From an uncultured Eubacteriales bacterium (lineage in GTDB: Bacteria > Bacillota > Clostridia > Oscillospirales > CAG-382), in the NCBI GenBank assembly GCA_900546385.1, contig URCT01000007.1, positions 1-40,855 of the forward strand: a DNA stretch of 40,855 bases, written 5' to 3'. Under the pieces are notes generated by a model. The model was not told the origin of the DNA and did not search any database. It was given only the letters and a program-made list of their open reading frames with translations. The translations under genes and the position numbers were made by a program. This document shows, piece by piece, positions 9,031 to 16,324 of the stretch; the stretch's first letter is position 1, and each line of letters begins with the position of its first letter.

Positions 9031-9744
9031 TTACAGGCTCTTTAGGTAGCTTATTTCCTTGAAATTCATGTATTTCCACTTGCCGGGCGTGAGCATTCCG
9101 ATGGTAAGCTCGCCGACCGTCACGCGCTTTAGGCGCAATATCTGCAGTTCCAACTGTTCGCACATTTTGCGGATTTGGCGGTTTCTGCCCTCGGACAGCA
9201 CGAATTTCAAAATCGTATAGCCCTCTTTCCGCTCCAAAATCGTCACCTTGACCGGCTTGATCTTGTAATCGTCGATGACCATGGGTTCGTTGAGCGCGGC
9301 AAGCTTTTCCGGCTCGATTTCGGTCTTTATCTTGACGTGATAGATTTTTTCGACATGGTTTTTCGGATGCATGAGCTTATTGGCGACCTCGCCGTCATTG
9401 GTGAGGATGAGAAGTCCCTCGGAATCCATGTCGAGTCGTCCGCAGGGATATACACGCTCCGGAATGTCCGTAAGCAGCTCCGGAATGCAGCGGCGTCCCT
9501 CGTCGTCGCTCATGGTGGTGACATAGCCGCGCGGCTTATACAGCATCACATACAGCTTTTTGCCGCCGCCCACGACCGGCTTGCCTTTATAGGCAATTTT
9601 ATCGATGCCCGGCACAATCTTTTGGCCGATAGACGCTTTTTCGCCGTTGACCGTAAAGTGACCAGCCTCAATCTCTTTTTCGGCGGCGCGGCGCGACATA
9701 AGGCCACAATCCGAAACGTATTTTTGTATGCGCATTTCTTCCAT
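9031..9744 (-). CDS. rluB: rRNA pseudouridine synthase, RluB/RsuA family
   Basis: 237 residues. An N-terminal S4 RNA-binding domain (MRIQKYVSDCGLMSRRAAEK) is followed by the RsuA/RluB catalytic domain. The motif GRLDMDSEGLLILTNDG carries the catalytic Asp, and NRQIRKMCEQL is the family's C-terminal motif. It converts a uridine of ribosomal RNA to pseudouridine; family membership is clear, while the choice between RluB and a related enzyme is by resemblance. ATG 9744 has AAGGA upstream; the longer frame to 9792 has no better site. It lies downstream of pnp beyond a hairpin at 9785-9819. Confidence 0.9.
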   Translation of the reverse strand: MEEMRIQKYVSDCGLMSRRAAEKEIEAGHFTVNGEKASIGQKIVPGIDKIAYKGKPVVGGGKKLYVMLYKPRGYVTTMSDDEGRRCIPELLTDIPERVYPCGRLDMDSEGLLILTNDGEVANKLMHPKNHVEKIYHVKIKTEIEPEKLAALNEPMVIDDYKIKPVKVTILERKEGYTILKFVLSEGRNRQIRKMCEQLELQILRLKRVTVGELTIGMLTPGKWKYMNFKEISYLKSL

Positions 9745-9784
9745 AAAAATTTCCTTTTTGCCGGATTTTTCCGGACTAACATAA

Positions 9785-9819
9785 CGAGCCAAGCTTGGTA
9801 TCAGCCGAAGCTTGGCTCG
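9785..9819 (-). terminator. Hairpin between pnp and rluB, weak terminator or processing signal
   Basis: Perfect 12-bp arms CGAGCCAAGCTT (9785-9796) and AAGCTTGGCTCG (9808-9819) around an 11-nt loop, directly downstream of pnp. No real T run follows on the minus strand (TTATGTTAG), so it may stabilise the pnp 3' end or only attenuate transcription into rluB. Confidence 0.55.
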
Positions 9820-9840
9820 TGAACATATCGGGTTGAAGGA

Positions 9841-11931
9841 TTACATAGCGTCCTTGCGGGAGAGGTTCAGGCGGCCCTTTTCGTCGGTGCCGAGAACCTT
9901 GACCTTGATGGTATCGCCGACCGAAACGACGTCTTCCACACGTTCAACGCGCTTCTTGTCGAGCTTGGAAATGTGGACAAGGCCTTCCTTGCCGGGAGCA
10001 ATCTCAACGAACGCACCGAACGACATAAGTCTTGTGACCTTGCCGGTATAGACCGTGCCGGGCTCGGGATCGAAGGCGATGGCTTCGACAAAGGCTTTGG
10101 CGCGGAGCGTGCCTTCTTTGTCGATGGAAGCGATGAACACGGTTCCGTCGTCCTCGATATCGATCTTGGTGCCGGTTTCGGCCTGAATTGCCTGGATGAC
10201 CTTACCGCTCTTACCGATAACGTCGCCGATCTTTTCGGGATCGATCTTAACGGTGAGCATTTTGGGTGCATAGGTGGAAACCTCGGCACGCGGAGCCGGA
10301 ATGCATTTGAGCATGACTTCATCGAGGATATATTCGCGGCCTTTGCGGGTCTGATCAAAAGCGGCACGGATGATTTCCGGCGTAAGACCATCGATCTTCA
10401 AGTCCATCTGGATAGCGGTGATACCCTTTTTGGTACCGGCTACCTTAAAGTCCATATCGCCAAAGAAGTCTTCAAGGCCTTGGATATCGAGCATGGTCAT
10501 CCAGCGTTCGCCCTCGGTGATAAGACCGCAGGAGATACCGGCGACCGGTGCGGAAATCGGCACACCTGCATCCATCAAAGCAAGCGTGGAAGCGCAGATG
10601 GAGGCCTGCGAGGTCGAACCGTTGGAGGAAATGACCTCGGAAACAAGGCGGAGCGAATACGGGAAATCGTCTACAGACGGAATGACCGGAACAAGAGCGC
10701 GTTCGGCAAGAGCGCCGTGACCGATTTCACGTCTGCCCGGGCCTCTGGACGGCTTGGTTTCGCCGACCGAATAGCTGGGCATATTGTAGTGGTGCATATA
10801 ACGCTTGAATTCTTCGTTATCGATACCGTCAAGCATCTGCTGTTCGGCAACAAGACCGAGCGTTGCGGTGGTGATGACCTGCGTCTGACCGCGCGTAAAC
10901 ATAGCCGAACCGTGGGTTCTTCCGAAAAGACCGACTTCGGCGGCAAGCGGACGGATCTGGTCAAGGCGGCGGCCGTCGACACGTTTGCCGTCATCGAGCA
11001 GCCAGCGTCTGACGACGAACTTCTGCAATTTATACATACATTCCGCGATTTCGGCCTTGCGGTCCTCATCGGGATACAATTCTTCAAAGTGTGCGTAAAC
11101 ATCCTCGTAAACAACCGAAAGGCGTTCTTCACGGACGTTCTTGTCGTCGGTATCCAGTGCGGCTCTGACCTTTTCGATGGCATATTCGCTGACCTTATCG
11201 AACAAGTCGTGGTCAACTTCGCAGGACGGGTACGAGAACTTCTCTTTGCCGACTTCGGCTTTGATGTGTTCGATGAATTCAACCATCACGCGGTTGACTT
11301 CGTGTGCCTTCATGATGGCGTCGAACATGGTGTCTTCCGGAATCTCTTTACCGCCGGCTTCGATCATGACGACCTTTTTCGCACTGCTGGCAACCGTGAG
11401 CTCGAGCGTGGATTTTTCGCGCTGTGCGGCGGTCGGGTTGATGACGACTTCGCCGTCCACAAGGCCGACAAAGACGCTCGAGACCGGGCCGTTCCACGGA
11501 ATATCCGAAATGGAGAGCGCGATGGAAGCGCCGATAAGACCGGCAACTTCGGGCGAGCAATCCGGGTCAACCGAAAGAACGAGGATATTGATGGTTACAT
11601 CGTTTCTTAAATCCTTCGGGAAGAGCGGACGGATCGGGCGGTCAATGACACGCGAGGTGAGGATGGCCTTTTCGGTCGGCTTGCCTTCGCGTTTTAAGAA
11701 CGAGCCGGGGATTTTACCGACGGCATAAAGGCGTTCTTCAAAGTCTACCGAAAGCGGCAGAAAGTCGATGCCGTCGCGCGGTGCGGCGGAAGCGGTGGCG
11801 GTTGCGAGAATGGCGGTGTCGCCGTAGCGCACAAGGCAGGAGCCGTTGGCGAGCTGAGCCATTTTTCCGGTTTCTACCGTGAGCTTACGTCCGGCAAGGT
11901 CGGTCGAAAAGGTGCGGTAATTTTCAAACAT
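9841..11931 (-). CDS. pnp: Polynucleotide phosphorylase
   Basis: 696 residues, the normal length. It degrades RNA 3' to 5' by phosphorolysis and can add tails. Two RNase PH-like domains are visible, the second with the active-site segment SSNGSTSQAS. A KH domain (IGDVIGKSGKVIQAIQAETG) near residue 560 is followed by a C-terminal S1 domain (GKVTRLMSFGAFVEI ... GLVHISKL). ATG 11931 is chosen because GGAGG lies 7 nt upstream and homology begins at MFENYRTF; a GTG further up at 11967 would lie inside the leader structure. The gene follows rpsO, as in many bacteria, behind a long structured leader that may autoregulate it. Confidence 0.97.
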   Translation of the reverse strand: MFENYRTFSTDLAGRKLTVETGKMAQLANGSCLVRYGDTAILATATASAAPRDGIDFLPLSVDFEERLYAVGKIPGSFLKREGKPTEKAILTSRVIDRPIRPLFPKDLRNDVTINILVLSVDPDCSPEVAGLIGASIALSISDIPWNGPVSSVFVGLVDGEVVINPTAAQREKSTLELTVASSAKKVVMIEAGGKEIPEDTMFDAIMKAHEVNRVMVEFIEHIKAEVGKEKFSYPSCEVDHDLFDKVSEYAIEKVRAALDTDDKNVREERLSVVYEDVYAHFEELYPDEDRKAEIAECMYKLQKFVVRRWLLDDGKRVDGRRLDQIRPLAAEVGLFGRTHGSAMFTRGQTQVITTATLGLVAEQQMLDGIDNEEFKRYMHHYNMPSYSVGETKPSRGPGRREIGHGALAERALVPVIPSVDDFPYSLRLVSEVISSNGSTSQASICASTLALMDAGVPISAPVAGISCGLITEGERWMTMLDIQGLEDFFGDMDFKVAGTKKGITAIQMDLKIDGLTPEIIRAAFDQTRKGREYILDEVMLKCIPAPRAEVSTYAPKMLTVKIDPEKIGDVIGKSGKVIQAIQAETGTKIDIEDDGTVFIASIDKEGTLRAKAFVEAIAFDPEPGTVYTGKVTRLMSFGAFVEIAPGKEGLVHISKLDKKRVERVEDVVSVGDTIKVKVLGTDEKGRLNLSRKDAM

Positions 11932-12085
11932 TTTGTTTCCTCCGTTTTTTATTTTTTGCGGAGGCACATAACTTTAACCACGACGCGCGTTTCGACGTGT
12001 CCGGTTTAGCACTTAAATGTATCCGAAAGCCGCATTTGTATGTTTTCGGACGCATCTAAATGCTAAACGGTTATGAGTCCTCCGC
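11932..12085 (-). promoter_or_regulatory. Structured pnp leader: long processing-type stem plus possible ribosome-site switch
   Basis: Three pairings are seen in the minus-strand RNA. (1) Arms 12068-12042 and 12030-12004 form a 27-position stem with only two true mismatches; the three other differences are G-U pairs. (2) GCGGAGG and CATAAC (12085-12070) pair with GUUAUG and CCUCCGC (11972-11958), closing the whole leader. (3) Alternatively CCUCCG (11964-11959) pairs with the pnp ribosome site CGGAGG (11944-11939) across an A-rich loop. Pairings 2 and 3 exclude each other. In E. coli, RNase III cuts a long pnp leader stem and PNPase represses itself; a similar logic is inferred here. Confidence 0.6.
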
Positions 12086-12130
12086 TTTTTTTACAGGTTT
12101 ACTGCGTTTTTCCGGCTTTCGCCGTATGCC

Positions 12131-12173
12131 AAAAAAGCAAGTAAGGCGAACAAGCACAAAGCAGGTTCGCCTT
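12131..12173 (-). terminator. Intrinsic terminator after rpsO
   Basis: Arms AAGGCGAAC (12173-12165 on the minus strand) and GTTCGCCTT (12151-12143), with a 13-nt loop, followed after six bases by TTTTTT (12136-12131). No clear promoter lies between it and pnp, so pnp may depend on read-through. Confidence 0.75.
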
Positions 12174-12186
12174 AATTCCGAAAGAA

Positions 12187-12453
12187 TTACTTTCTGATTC
12201 CGAGCTTTTCGATGATGGCACGGTAACGGTTGATATCCTTCTTGGTGAGGTAGTTGAGAAGGTTTCTTCTGTGACCGACCATTTTCAAAAGACCGCGGCG
12301 GGCATGATGGGCATTCTTGTTGGTTTTGAGGTGCTCGGTGAGAGTGTTGATGCGATGCGTTAAAATCGCGATCTGAACCTCGGGAGAACCGGTGTCGCCT
12401 TCGTGGGTCTTGTACTCGTCGATGAGCTGTTTTTTGACTTCTTTCTGAATCAT
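12187..12453 (-). CDS. rpsO: 30S ribosomal protein S15
   Basis: 88 residues, the usual S15 length, with the family's recognisable core (THEGDTGSPEVQIAILTHRI, then HHARRGLLKMVGHRRNLLNY). It binds 16S rRNA in the platform of the small subunit. ATG 12453 has AAAGGTGG upstream. The frame extends to 12552, but that stretch is the untranslated leader. In many bacteria S15 represses its own mRNA by binding a leader structure, and a candidate structure is present just upstream. Confidence 0.97.
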   Translation of the reverse strand: MIQKEVKKQLIDEYKTHEGDTGSPEVQIAILTHRINTLTEHLKTNKNAHHARRGLLKMVGHRRNLLNYLTKKDINRYRAIIEKLGIRK

Positions 12454-12579
12454 GGGTTTATCCACCTTTCGTATATTCGATAAGCATTTCCCGTACACAG
12501 CTATGGGTCTGTGGATGCCTTGTAACCGCGTGCGGTGAGGCTTATATCCCATAACAAAGCAAGGGTATCAAACTTACCG
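12454..12579 (-). promoter_or_regulatory. Candidate S15 autoregulatory leader with pseudoknot potential
   Basis: The predicted 5' UTR of about 125 nt holds hairpin ACCGC/GCGGT (12536-12525) and hairpin CACAG/CTGTG (12513-12496). The loop of the second hairpin (ACCCATAG) can pair with TATGGG upstream (12553-12548), which would make a pseudoknot. ATAAGC (12545-12540) can also pair with GCTTAT (12485-12480). Leader structures bound by S15 are known for several phyla; that this one is bound is inferred. Confidence 0.5.
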
Positions 12580-12585
12580 TGGATT

Positions 12586-12614
12586 AGTATAGCACACTTT
12601 TTTCGGTTTGTAAA
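12586..12614 (-). promoter_or_regulatory. Predicted sigma-A promoter of rpsO
   Basis: Minus strand TTTACA (12614-12609), a 17-bp spacer and TATACT (12591-12586); transcription would start near 12579. Confidence 0.8.
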
Positions 12615-12667
12615 GAGGATTGCGGCGATTTTTTTGAATTATTTGTAAATTCGCGCTTTGCGCCGCC

Positions 12668-13528
12668 TTACCGATGCAGTGCCGACGCGCGGTATTCGGT
12701 CGGCGTCATGCCCGAAACACGTTTGAACACGGTGGTGAAATACTGTGACGAGCCGAAGCACAAGCTTGCGGCAATTTCCGTGAAATTCTGGTCGCCCTCG
12801 CGGATAAGCTCCTTAGCGGCATCCACCCGGATGCGGTTGAAGCATTCCATCACGCCGCAGCCCATCTGTTCGCGGAAAATGCGTTTGACCACCGAGGCCG
12901 ACAGATTGAAATGCTTCACGATATCCGAAAAGCATAACGGCCGATGGATATTCTGCTCGAGATAATCGCAGATTTTGGCAAGCACCTTGTCGTCCGAGCC
13001 GATCTTCGGACTGTTTTCCCGGCCGTTGCCGCGCACAAGCAGGATAAGAAGCTGCTCTAAATACAGTCGGATCAACTGCTCGCCGCCGAAGGCACCTTTG
13101 CCGGATTTCTGCATAATACGGATATACGGAACGCCGAGCGGCGTGGAGAAAACGCTTTCGGCCTCTTTGATCATGCCGCCGAGCAGCCGTTTTTCTTCGG
13201 AGGTGCAATCGATCACCATGCCGGCAATCGACAAGAGCGCTTCGCAATCGCTGGAAAACGAGACGATAACGGAATTTGCCGCATGAGAGCCGTCGCAGCG
13301 GATGTTATGAAATTCGTTCGGACGGTGCAAATACATTTGTCCGACCGCAAGGTGAATCTCACTGGCACCGGCGGTGACATATAAGCTTTTTTTATCGGCA
13401 TACACAAGCTCCCAAAAGTTATGCACCTCTCCCGAATAGGCAAAATCCTTGGCATATTCGAAATAATGCACCGTATAAATGCCGTCAACCGACACGGCGT
13501 TATCCAATTTTGTCATCACGTATTCCAT
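12668..13528 (-). CDS. AraC-family transcriptional regulator, divergent from nagB
   Basis: 286 residues. The N-terminal half is a cupin-like sensor (LAVGQMYLHRPNEFHNIRCD). The C-terminal 100 residues carry two helix-turn-helix motifs (FSDIVKHFNLSASVVKRIF and EIAASLCFGSSQYFTTVFKR) with the GMTPTEYR ending of AraC proteins. ATG 13528 has AGGAGA upstream. It is divergent from nagB, so control of amino-sugar catabolism is a reasonable inference. The ligand cannot be read from the sequence. Confidence 0.9.
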   Translation of the reverse strand: MEYVMTKLDNAVSVDGIYTVHYFEYAKDFAYSGEVHNFWELVYADKKSLYVTAGASEIHLAVGQMYLHRPNEFHNIRCDGSHAANSVIVSFSSDCEALLSIAGMVIDCTSEEKRLLGGMIKEAESVFSTPLGVPYIRIMQKSGKGAFGGEQLIRLYLEQLLILLVRGNGRENSPKIGSDDKVLAKICDYLEQNIHRPLCFSDIVKHFNLSASVVKRIFREQMGCGVMECFNRIRVDAAKELIREGDQNFTEIAASLCFGSSQYFTTVFKRVSGMTPTEYRASALHR

Positions 13529-13596
13529 GCATGGCTCTCCTTTTGCTGTTTGCCGAAAGGCTCTTTGGGGATTCTTTCCTTATATATTATAGCTAT

Positions 13597-13625
13597 ATTA
13601 TAGCGCAAACACACGCATTTTGCAA
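13597..13625 (-). promoter_or_regulatory. Predicted promoter of the AraC-type regulator gene
   Basis: Minus strand TTGCAA (13625-13620), a 17-bp spacer and TATAAT (13602-13597). A second TATAAT-like box follows 11 bp downstream. Confidence 0.75.
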
Positions 13626-13675
13626 GTCAAAAAAGACCAAAAATATAAAATGTTAGCCTATTATTGCAAGCCAAA
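13620..13675. repeat. Two direct repeats, candidate AraC-type operator
   Basis: TTGCAAGTCAAA (from 13620) and TTGCAAGCCAAA (from 13664) are direct repeats 44 bp apart. The first overlaps the -35 of the regulator promoter and the second lies just upstream of the nagB -10 box. Direct-repeat half sites are usual for AraC proteins. Confidence 0.45.
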
Positions 13676-13690
13676 GCCGCAAAATTCCGA

Positions 13691-13696
13691 TATAAT
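13691..13696 (+). promoter_or_regulatory. Consensus -10 box of nagB with a poor -35
   Basis: TATAAT at 13691-13696 with no recognisable -35 hexamer 16-18 bp upstream. This is typical of an activator-dependent promoter and fits the adjacent direct repeat. The leader to the ATG is about 100 nt. Confidence 0.5.
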
Positions 13697-13799
13697 TGTA
13701 GTTGTAAAAGGTTTTATTCAACCGCCGTGCAGGCGATTTCACCCAAATTCGTCAAAAATCGCTTCTGCCCGAAATTGAACACGCAAAGGAGCCTTCGTT

Positions 13800-14513
13800 A
13801 TGTATATTTACCGTGAAGCCTCATATGAAAAGATGAGCCGCCGCGCCGCCAACATTCTTTCCGCTCAAGTCATTCAAAAGCCGGATTCGGTTTTGGGACT
13901 TGCCACCGGTTCTTCGCCGCTCGGCGTTTACAGCCAGTTAATCGAATGGTACAAAAAGGATGACCTTGATTTCAAGGATGTCAGCACGGTCAATCTCGAC
14001 GAATACTGCGGTCTTGCACCGGAGCATGAGCAAAGCTACCGCTATTTCATGAACCACAACTTTTTCGATCACATCAATATCGACAAGTATCGCACCTATG
14101 TTCCGAACGGTCTTGCCACCGACTGGAAAACCGAGTGTGACAACTACGACAAGCTCATCCGCGCGCTCGGCGGCATCGATTTGCAGCTTTTGGGCATCGG
14201 CTTCAACGGTCACATCGGCTTTAACGAGCCGTCGGATCATTTCGAGCTTGAAACGCGCCGCGTGGCTCTCACCGAATCGACCATGAAGGCCAACAGCCGC
14301 TTCTTCCCGAACGGCGGTATGCCGACACACGCGTTGACCATGGGCTTTAAGTCGATTTTGAGTGCCAAAAAGATTCTGCTCATTGCCGGTCCCGAAAAAT
14401 TCGATATTGTTCAAAAGGCCTTGAAAGGCCCGGTCACGCCCGAAGTGCCGGCGTCAATTTTACAGCTGCATGACAACGTTTCGGTGGTTTACACAGCCGA
14501 CCGGGATATTTAA
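13800..14513 (+). CDS. nagB: Glucosamine-6-phosphate deaminase
   Basis: 237 residues, close to the usual length. It converts glucosamine 6-phosphate to fructose 6-phosphate and ammonia, the last step of amino-sugar catabolism. Visible are the phosphate-binding LATGSSPLGVY near the N-terminus, VNLDEYCGL, and the active-site motif GIGFNGHIGFNEP with the catalytic Asp, His and Glu. ATG 13800 has AAAGGAG at the right distance. A phosphohexomutase gene follows after 42 bp, so the pair likely links amino-sugar entry with hexose-phosphate interconversion. Confidence 0.95.
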   Translation: MYIYREASYEKMSRRAANILSAQVIQKPDSVLGLATGSSPLGVYSQLIEWYKKDDLDFKDVSTVNLDEYCGLAPEHEQSYRYFMNHNFFDHINIDKYRTYVPNGLATDWKTECDNYDKLIRALGGIDLQLLGIGFNGHIGFNEPSDHFELETRRVALTESTMKANSRFFPNGGMPTHALTMGFKSILSAKKILLIAGPEKFDIVQKALKGPVTPEVPASILQLHDNVSVVYTADRDI

Positions 14514-14555
14514 TATTCGAATTCCATCACTTTTCGCTTGATCAAGGAGGTTTTT

Positions 14556-15977
14556 ATGACCAACCAGACCATTCATTTCGGCACGGGCGGCTGGCGCGCC
14601 GTCATTGGCGATGATTTCATCCGTTCCAACATCCGCCTTGTCGCCGCAGGTGTCGTTCAATTGATGCACCATGAAAACAAAACGGACAAGCCGGTGGTGA
14701 TCGGCTACGACCGCCGCTTTTTGTCGGAGCAGGCAGCCAAATGGGTTGCCGAGCTGTTTGCGGCAAGCGGTGTCAAGGTCTTGTTTATCGGCCGTTCTTC
14801 GCCGACGCCGCTCGTTATGCACACCGTCAAAAGCATGAAGCTGCATTACGGCATTGAGATCACCGCGTCGCACAACCCGTCCCAGTACAACGGCATCAAG
14901 CTGATTGTCGATGAGGGACGTGACGCGCCGCTTGAAACCACGACGCTTTTGGAAGAATTCATTGCCGCAGCCACAGACCTGCCCGAAACGGATTTTGCCG
15001 AACAGGTAGCACTTGGCAACATTGAATACATTGTCAATCCGTTCAACCACTTTTTGGACGACATCATCGGGCTTCTCGACATGGAGGCTCTTCGCAAGCG
15101 CGGCTTACGCGTGATTTTCGACTCCATGCACGGCTCGGGCACCTATCCGCTTCTGGTCATTTTCCATACGGCACGCTGCACGATCGACACCATCAACATC
15201 AACAAAGATGCCTATTTCGGCGGTCAAATGCCTGCGCCGAGCGAAAAGAGCCTGTCACATTTGCACAATGCGGTAGTGGAAGGCGGCTACGACCTCGGCA
15301 TTGCCATGGACGGCGATGGCGACCGTTTGGGCGTTATCGACCCGAGCGGCCGATACATCAACGCCAACGAAATTTTATGTATGCTGTACTATTATCTTGT
15401 CAAGCACAAGGGTTGGATAGGCCCGGTGGTACGCAATCTTGCCACCACGCATATGCTCGATAAGATTGCCGAAAGCTTCGGCGAAGTATGCTATGAAGTG
15501 CCGGTCGGCTTCAAATACATTTCCTCTAAGATTGACGAGGTAGACGCGGTTCTCGGCGGCGAATCGTCGGGCGGTTTGACCGTGCGCGGTCACATTCACG
15601 GCAAGGATTCGATTTATGCGGCATCGTTGTTTGCCGAGATGGTCAGCGTCATCGGCAAAACGCCGGCTGAAATCATGGATGAGTTGGAGGCTGCCTACGG
15701 CAAATTTGTCATGGCAGAGGACAATCTGCGTTTTGCGCCGGAAGCAAAGGCGGAAATCGATCACATTCTGATGGTGGACAAAAAATTGCCGGAATTTGCC
15801 GCCAAGATCACGCGTGTCAACTACGAAGACGGCTGCAAGGTATATTTTGAAAACGGCGATTTTGTCATCTGCCGCTTTTCCGGCACAGAGCCGTTATTGC
15901 GCATTTTTGCCGAGAGCCACGACAAAGAAACAGCGGTCAGCTACATTGACGCATTTCGCAAGTTTTTGCACATTTAA
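14556..15977 (+). CDS. Phosphoglucomutase/phosphomannomutase family enzyme
   Basis: 473 residues. All four family signatures are present: the phosphoserine loop ITASHNPSQYNGIK, the metal-binding DGDGDR, the sugar-specificity loop GGESSGG and the phosphate-binding RFSGTEPLLR. It moves phosphate between C1 and C6 of a hexose or hexosamine; phosphoglucomutase, phosphomannomutase and phosphoglucosamine mutase cannot be told apart with confidence. ATG 14556 follows AAGGAGG; an upstream in-frame ATG at 14538 overlaps this site. It is in an operon with nagB and ends at a strong terminator. Confidence 0.93.
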   Translation: MTNQTIHFGTGGWRAVIGDDFIRSNIRLVAAGVVQLMHHENKTDKPVVIGYDRRFLSEQAAKWVAELFAASGVKVLFIGRSSPTPLVMHTVKSMKLHYGIEITASHNPSQYNGIKLIVDEGRDAPLETTTLLEEFIAAATDLPETDFAEQVALGNIEYIVNPFNHFLDDIIGLLDMEALRKRGLRVIFDSMHGSGTYPLLVIFHTARCTIDTININKDAYFGGQMPAPSEKSLSHLHNAVVEGGYDLGIAMDGDGDRLGVIDPSGRYINANEILCMLYYYLVKHKGWIGPVVRNLATTHMLDKIAESFGEVCYEVPVGFKYISSKIDEVDAVLGGESSGGLTVRGHIHGKDSIYAASLFAEMVSVIGKTPAEIMDELEAAYGKFVMAEDNLRFAPEAKAEIDHILMVDKKLPEFAAKITRVNYEDGCKVYFENGDFVICRFSGTEPLLRIFAESHDKETAVSYIDAFRKFLHI

Positions 15978-15996
15978 GTGCCGTGCGCGGCATTTC

Positions 15997-16029
15997 GCCC
16001 GGAGGAGCTATGCTCCTCCGGGCTTTTTT
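15997..16029 (+). terminator. Strong intrinsic terminator of the nagB operon
   Basis: Perfect 12-bp stem GCCCGGAGGAGC (15997-16008) and GCTCCTCCGGGC (16012-16023) with a 3-nt loop, followed by TTTTTT. Confidence 0.95.
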
Positions 16030-16032
16030 GCT

Positions 16033-16265
16033 CTACTTTTTGTAAAGTACAAAAAGTAGGGCAAAAAACTTTGAAACTTTCCTGTCTCCTTGAAACATGG
16101 TCGCCTTGCTCACGTCCGTTCGCAATTCTCCCTGTTTCGGCGGTCTCCGACGCACAAAAACTTGCCACTGGCAACTTTTTGCACGTCCGAGCAGAAAGTT
16201 TGTCCCTGCCGGGACGGCACACTCCGTGTGCTTTTCGGAGGCTTTCCGCTTCGCAGAAAGCCTCC
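16033..16265 (+). repeat. Hairpin-rich spacer upstream of ilvC
   Basis: No gene is supported between the terminator and ilvC. The stretch holds a series of small inverted repeats: CTACTTTTTGTA/TACAAAAAGTAG (16033-16059), TTGCC/GGCAA near 16162-16174, GTCCC/GGGAC (16202-16215), GCACAC/GTGTGC (16217-16231) and GGAGGCTTTC/GAAAGCCTCC (16237-16265). The first, with its following GGGCAAAAAACTTTGAA, resembles a palindrome downstream of ilvC at 17442. No T-box consensus and no convincing promoter was found. Confidence 0.6.
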
Positions 16266-16324
16266 CTCAACCCACCAAATCCCATATTCAAATAAAACAA
16301 TTATATTGCAAAGGAGATTTTATC

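Noticed and set aside
9785..9819. Perfect 12-bp inverted repeat as a recombination site
   Set aside because: No recombinase is adjacent and no second copy was seen; its place right after pnp fits an RNA 3'-end hairpin.
9973..11610. A 545-codon open frame on the plus strand opposite pnp
   Set aside because: It lies fully antisense to the unmistakable pnp gene and its protein resembles nothing; it is a shadow of GC-rich codon usage.
16030..16324. T-box riboswitch before ilvC
   Set aside because: Branched-chain amino acid genes in Firmicutes often have one, but no T-box consensus (GGGTGGNACCGCG) or antiterminator was found here or before leuC.
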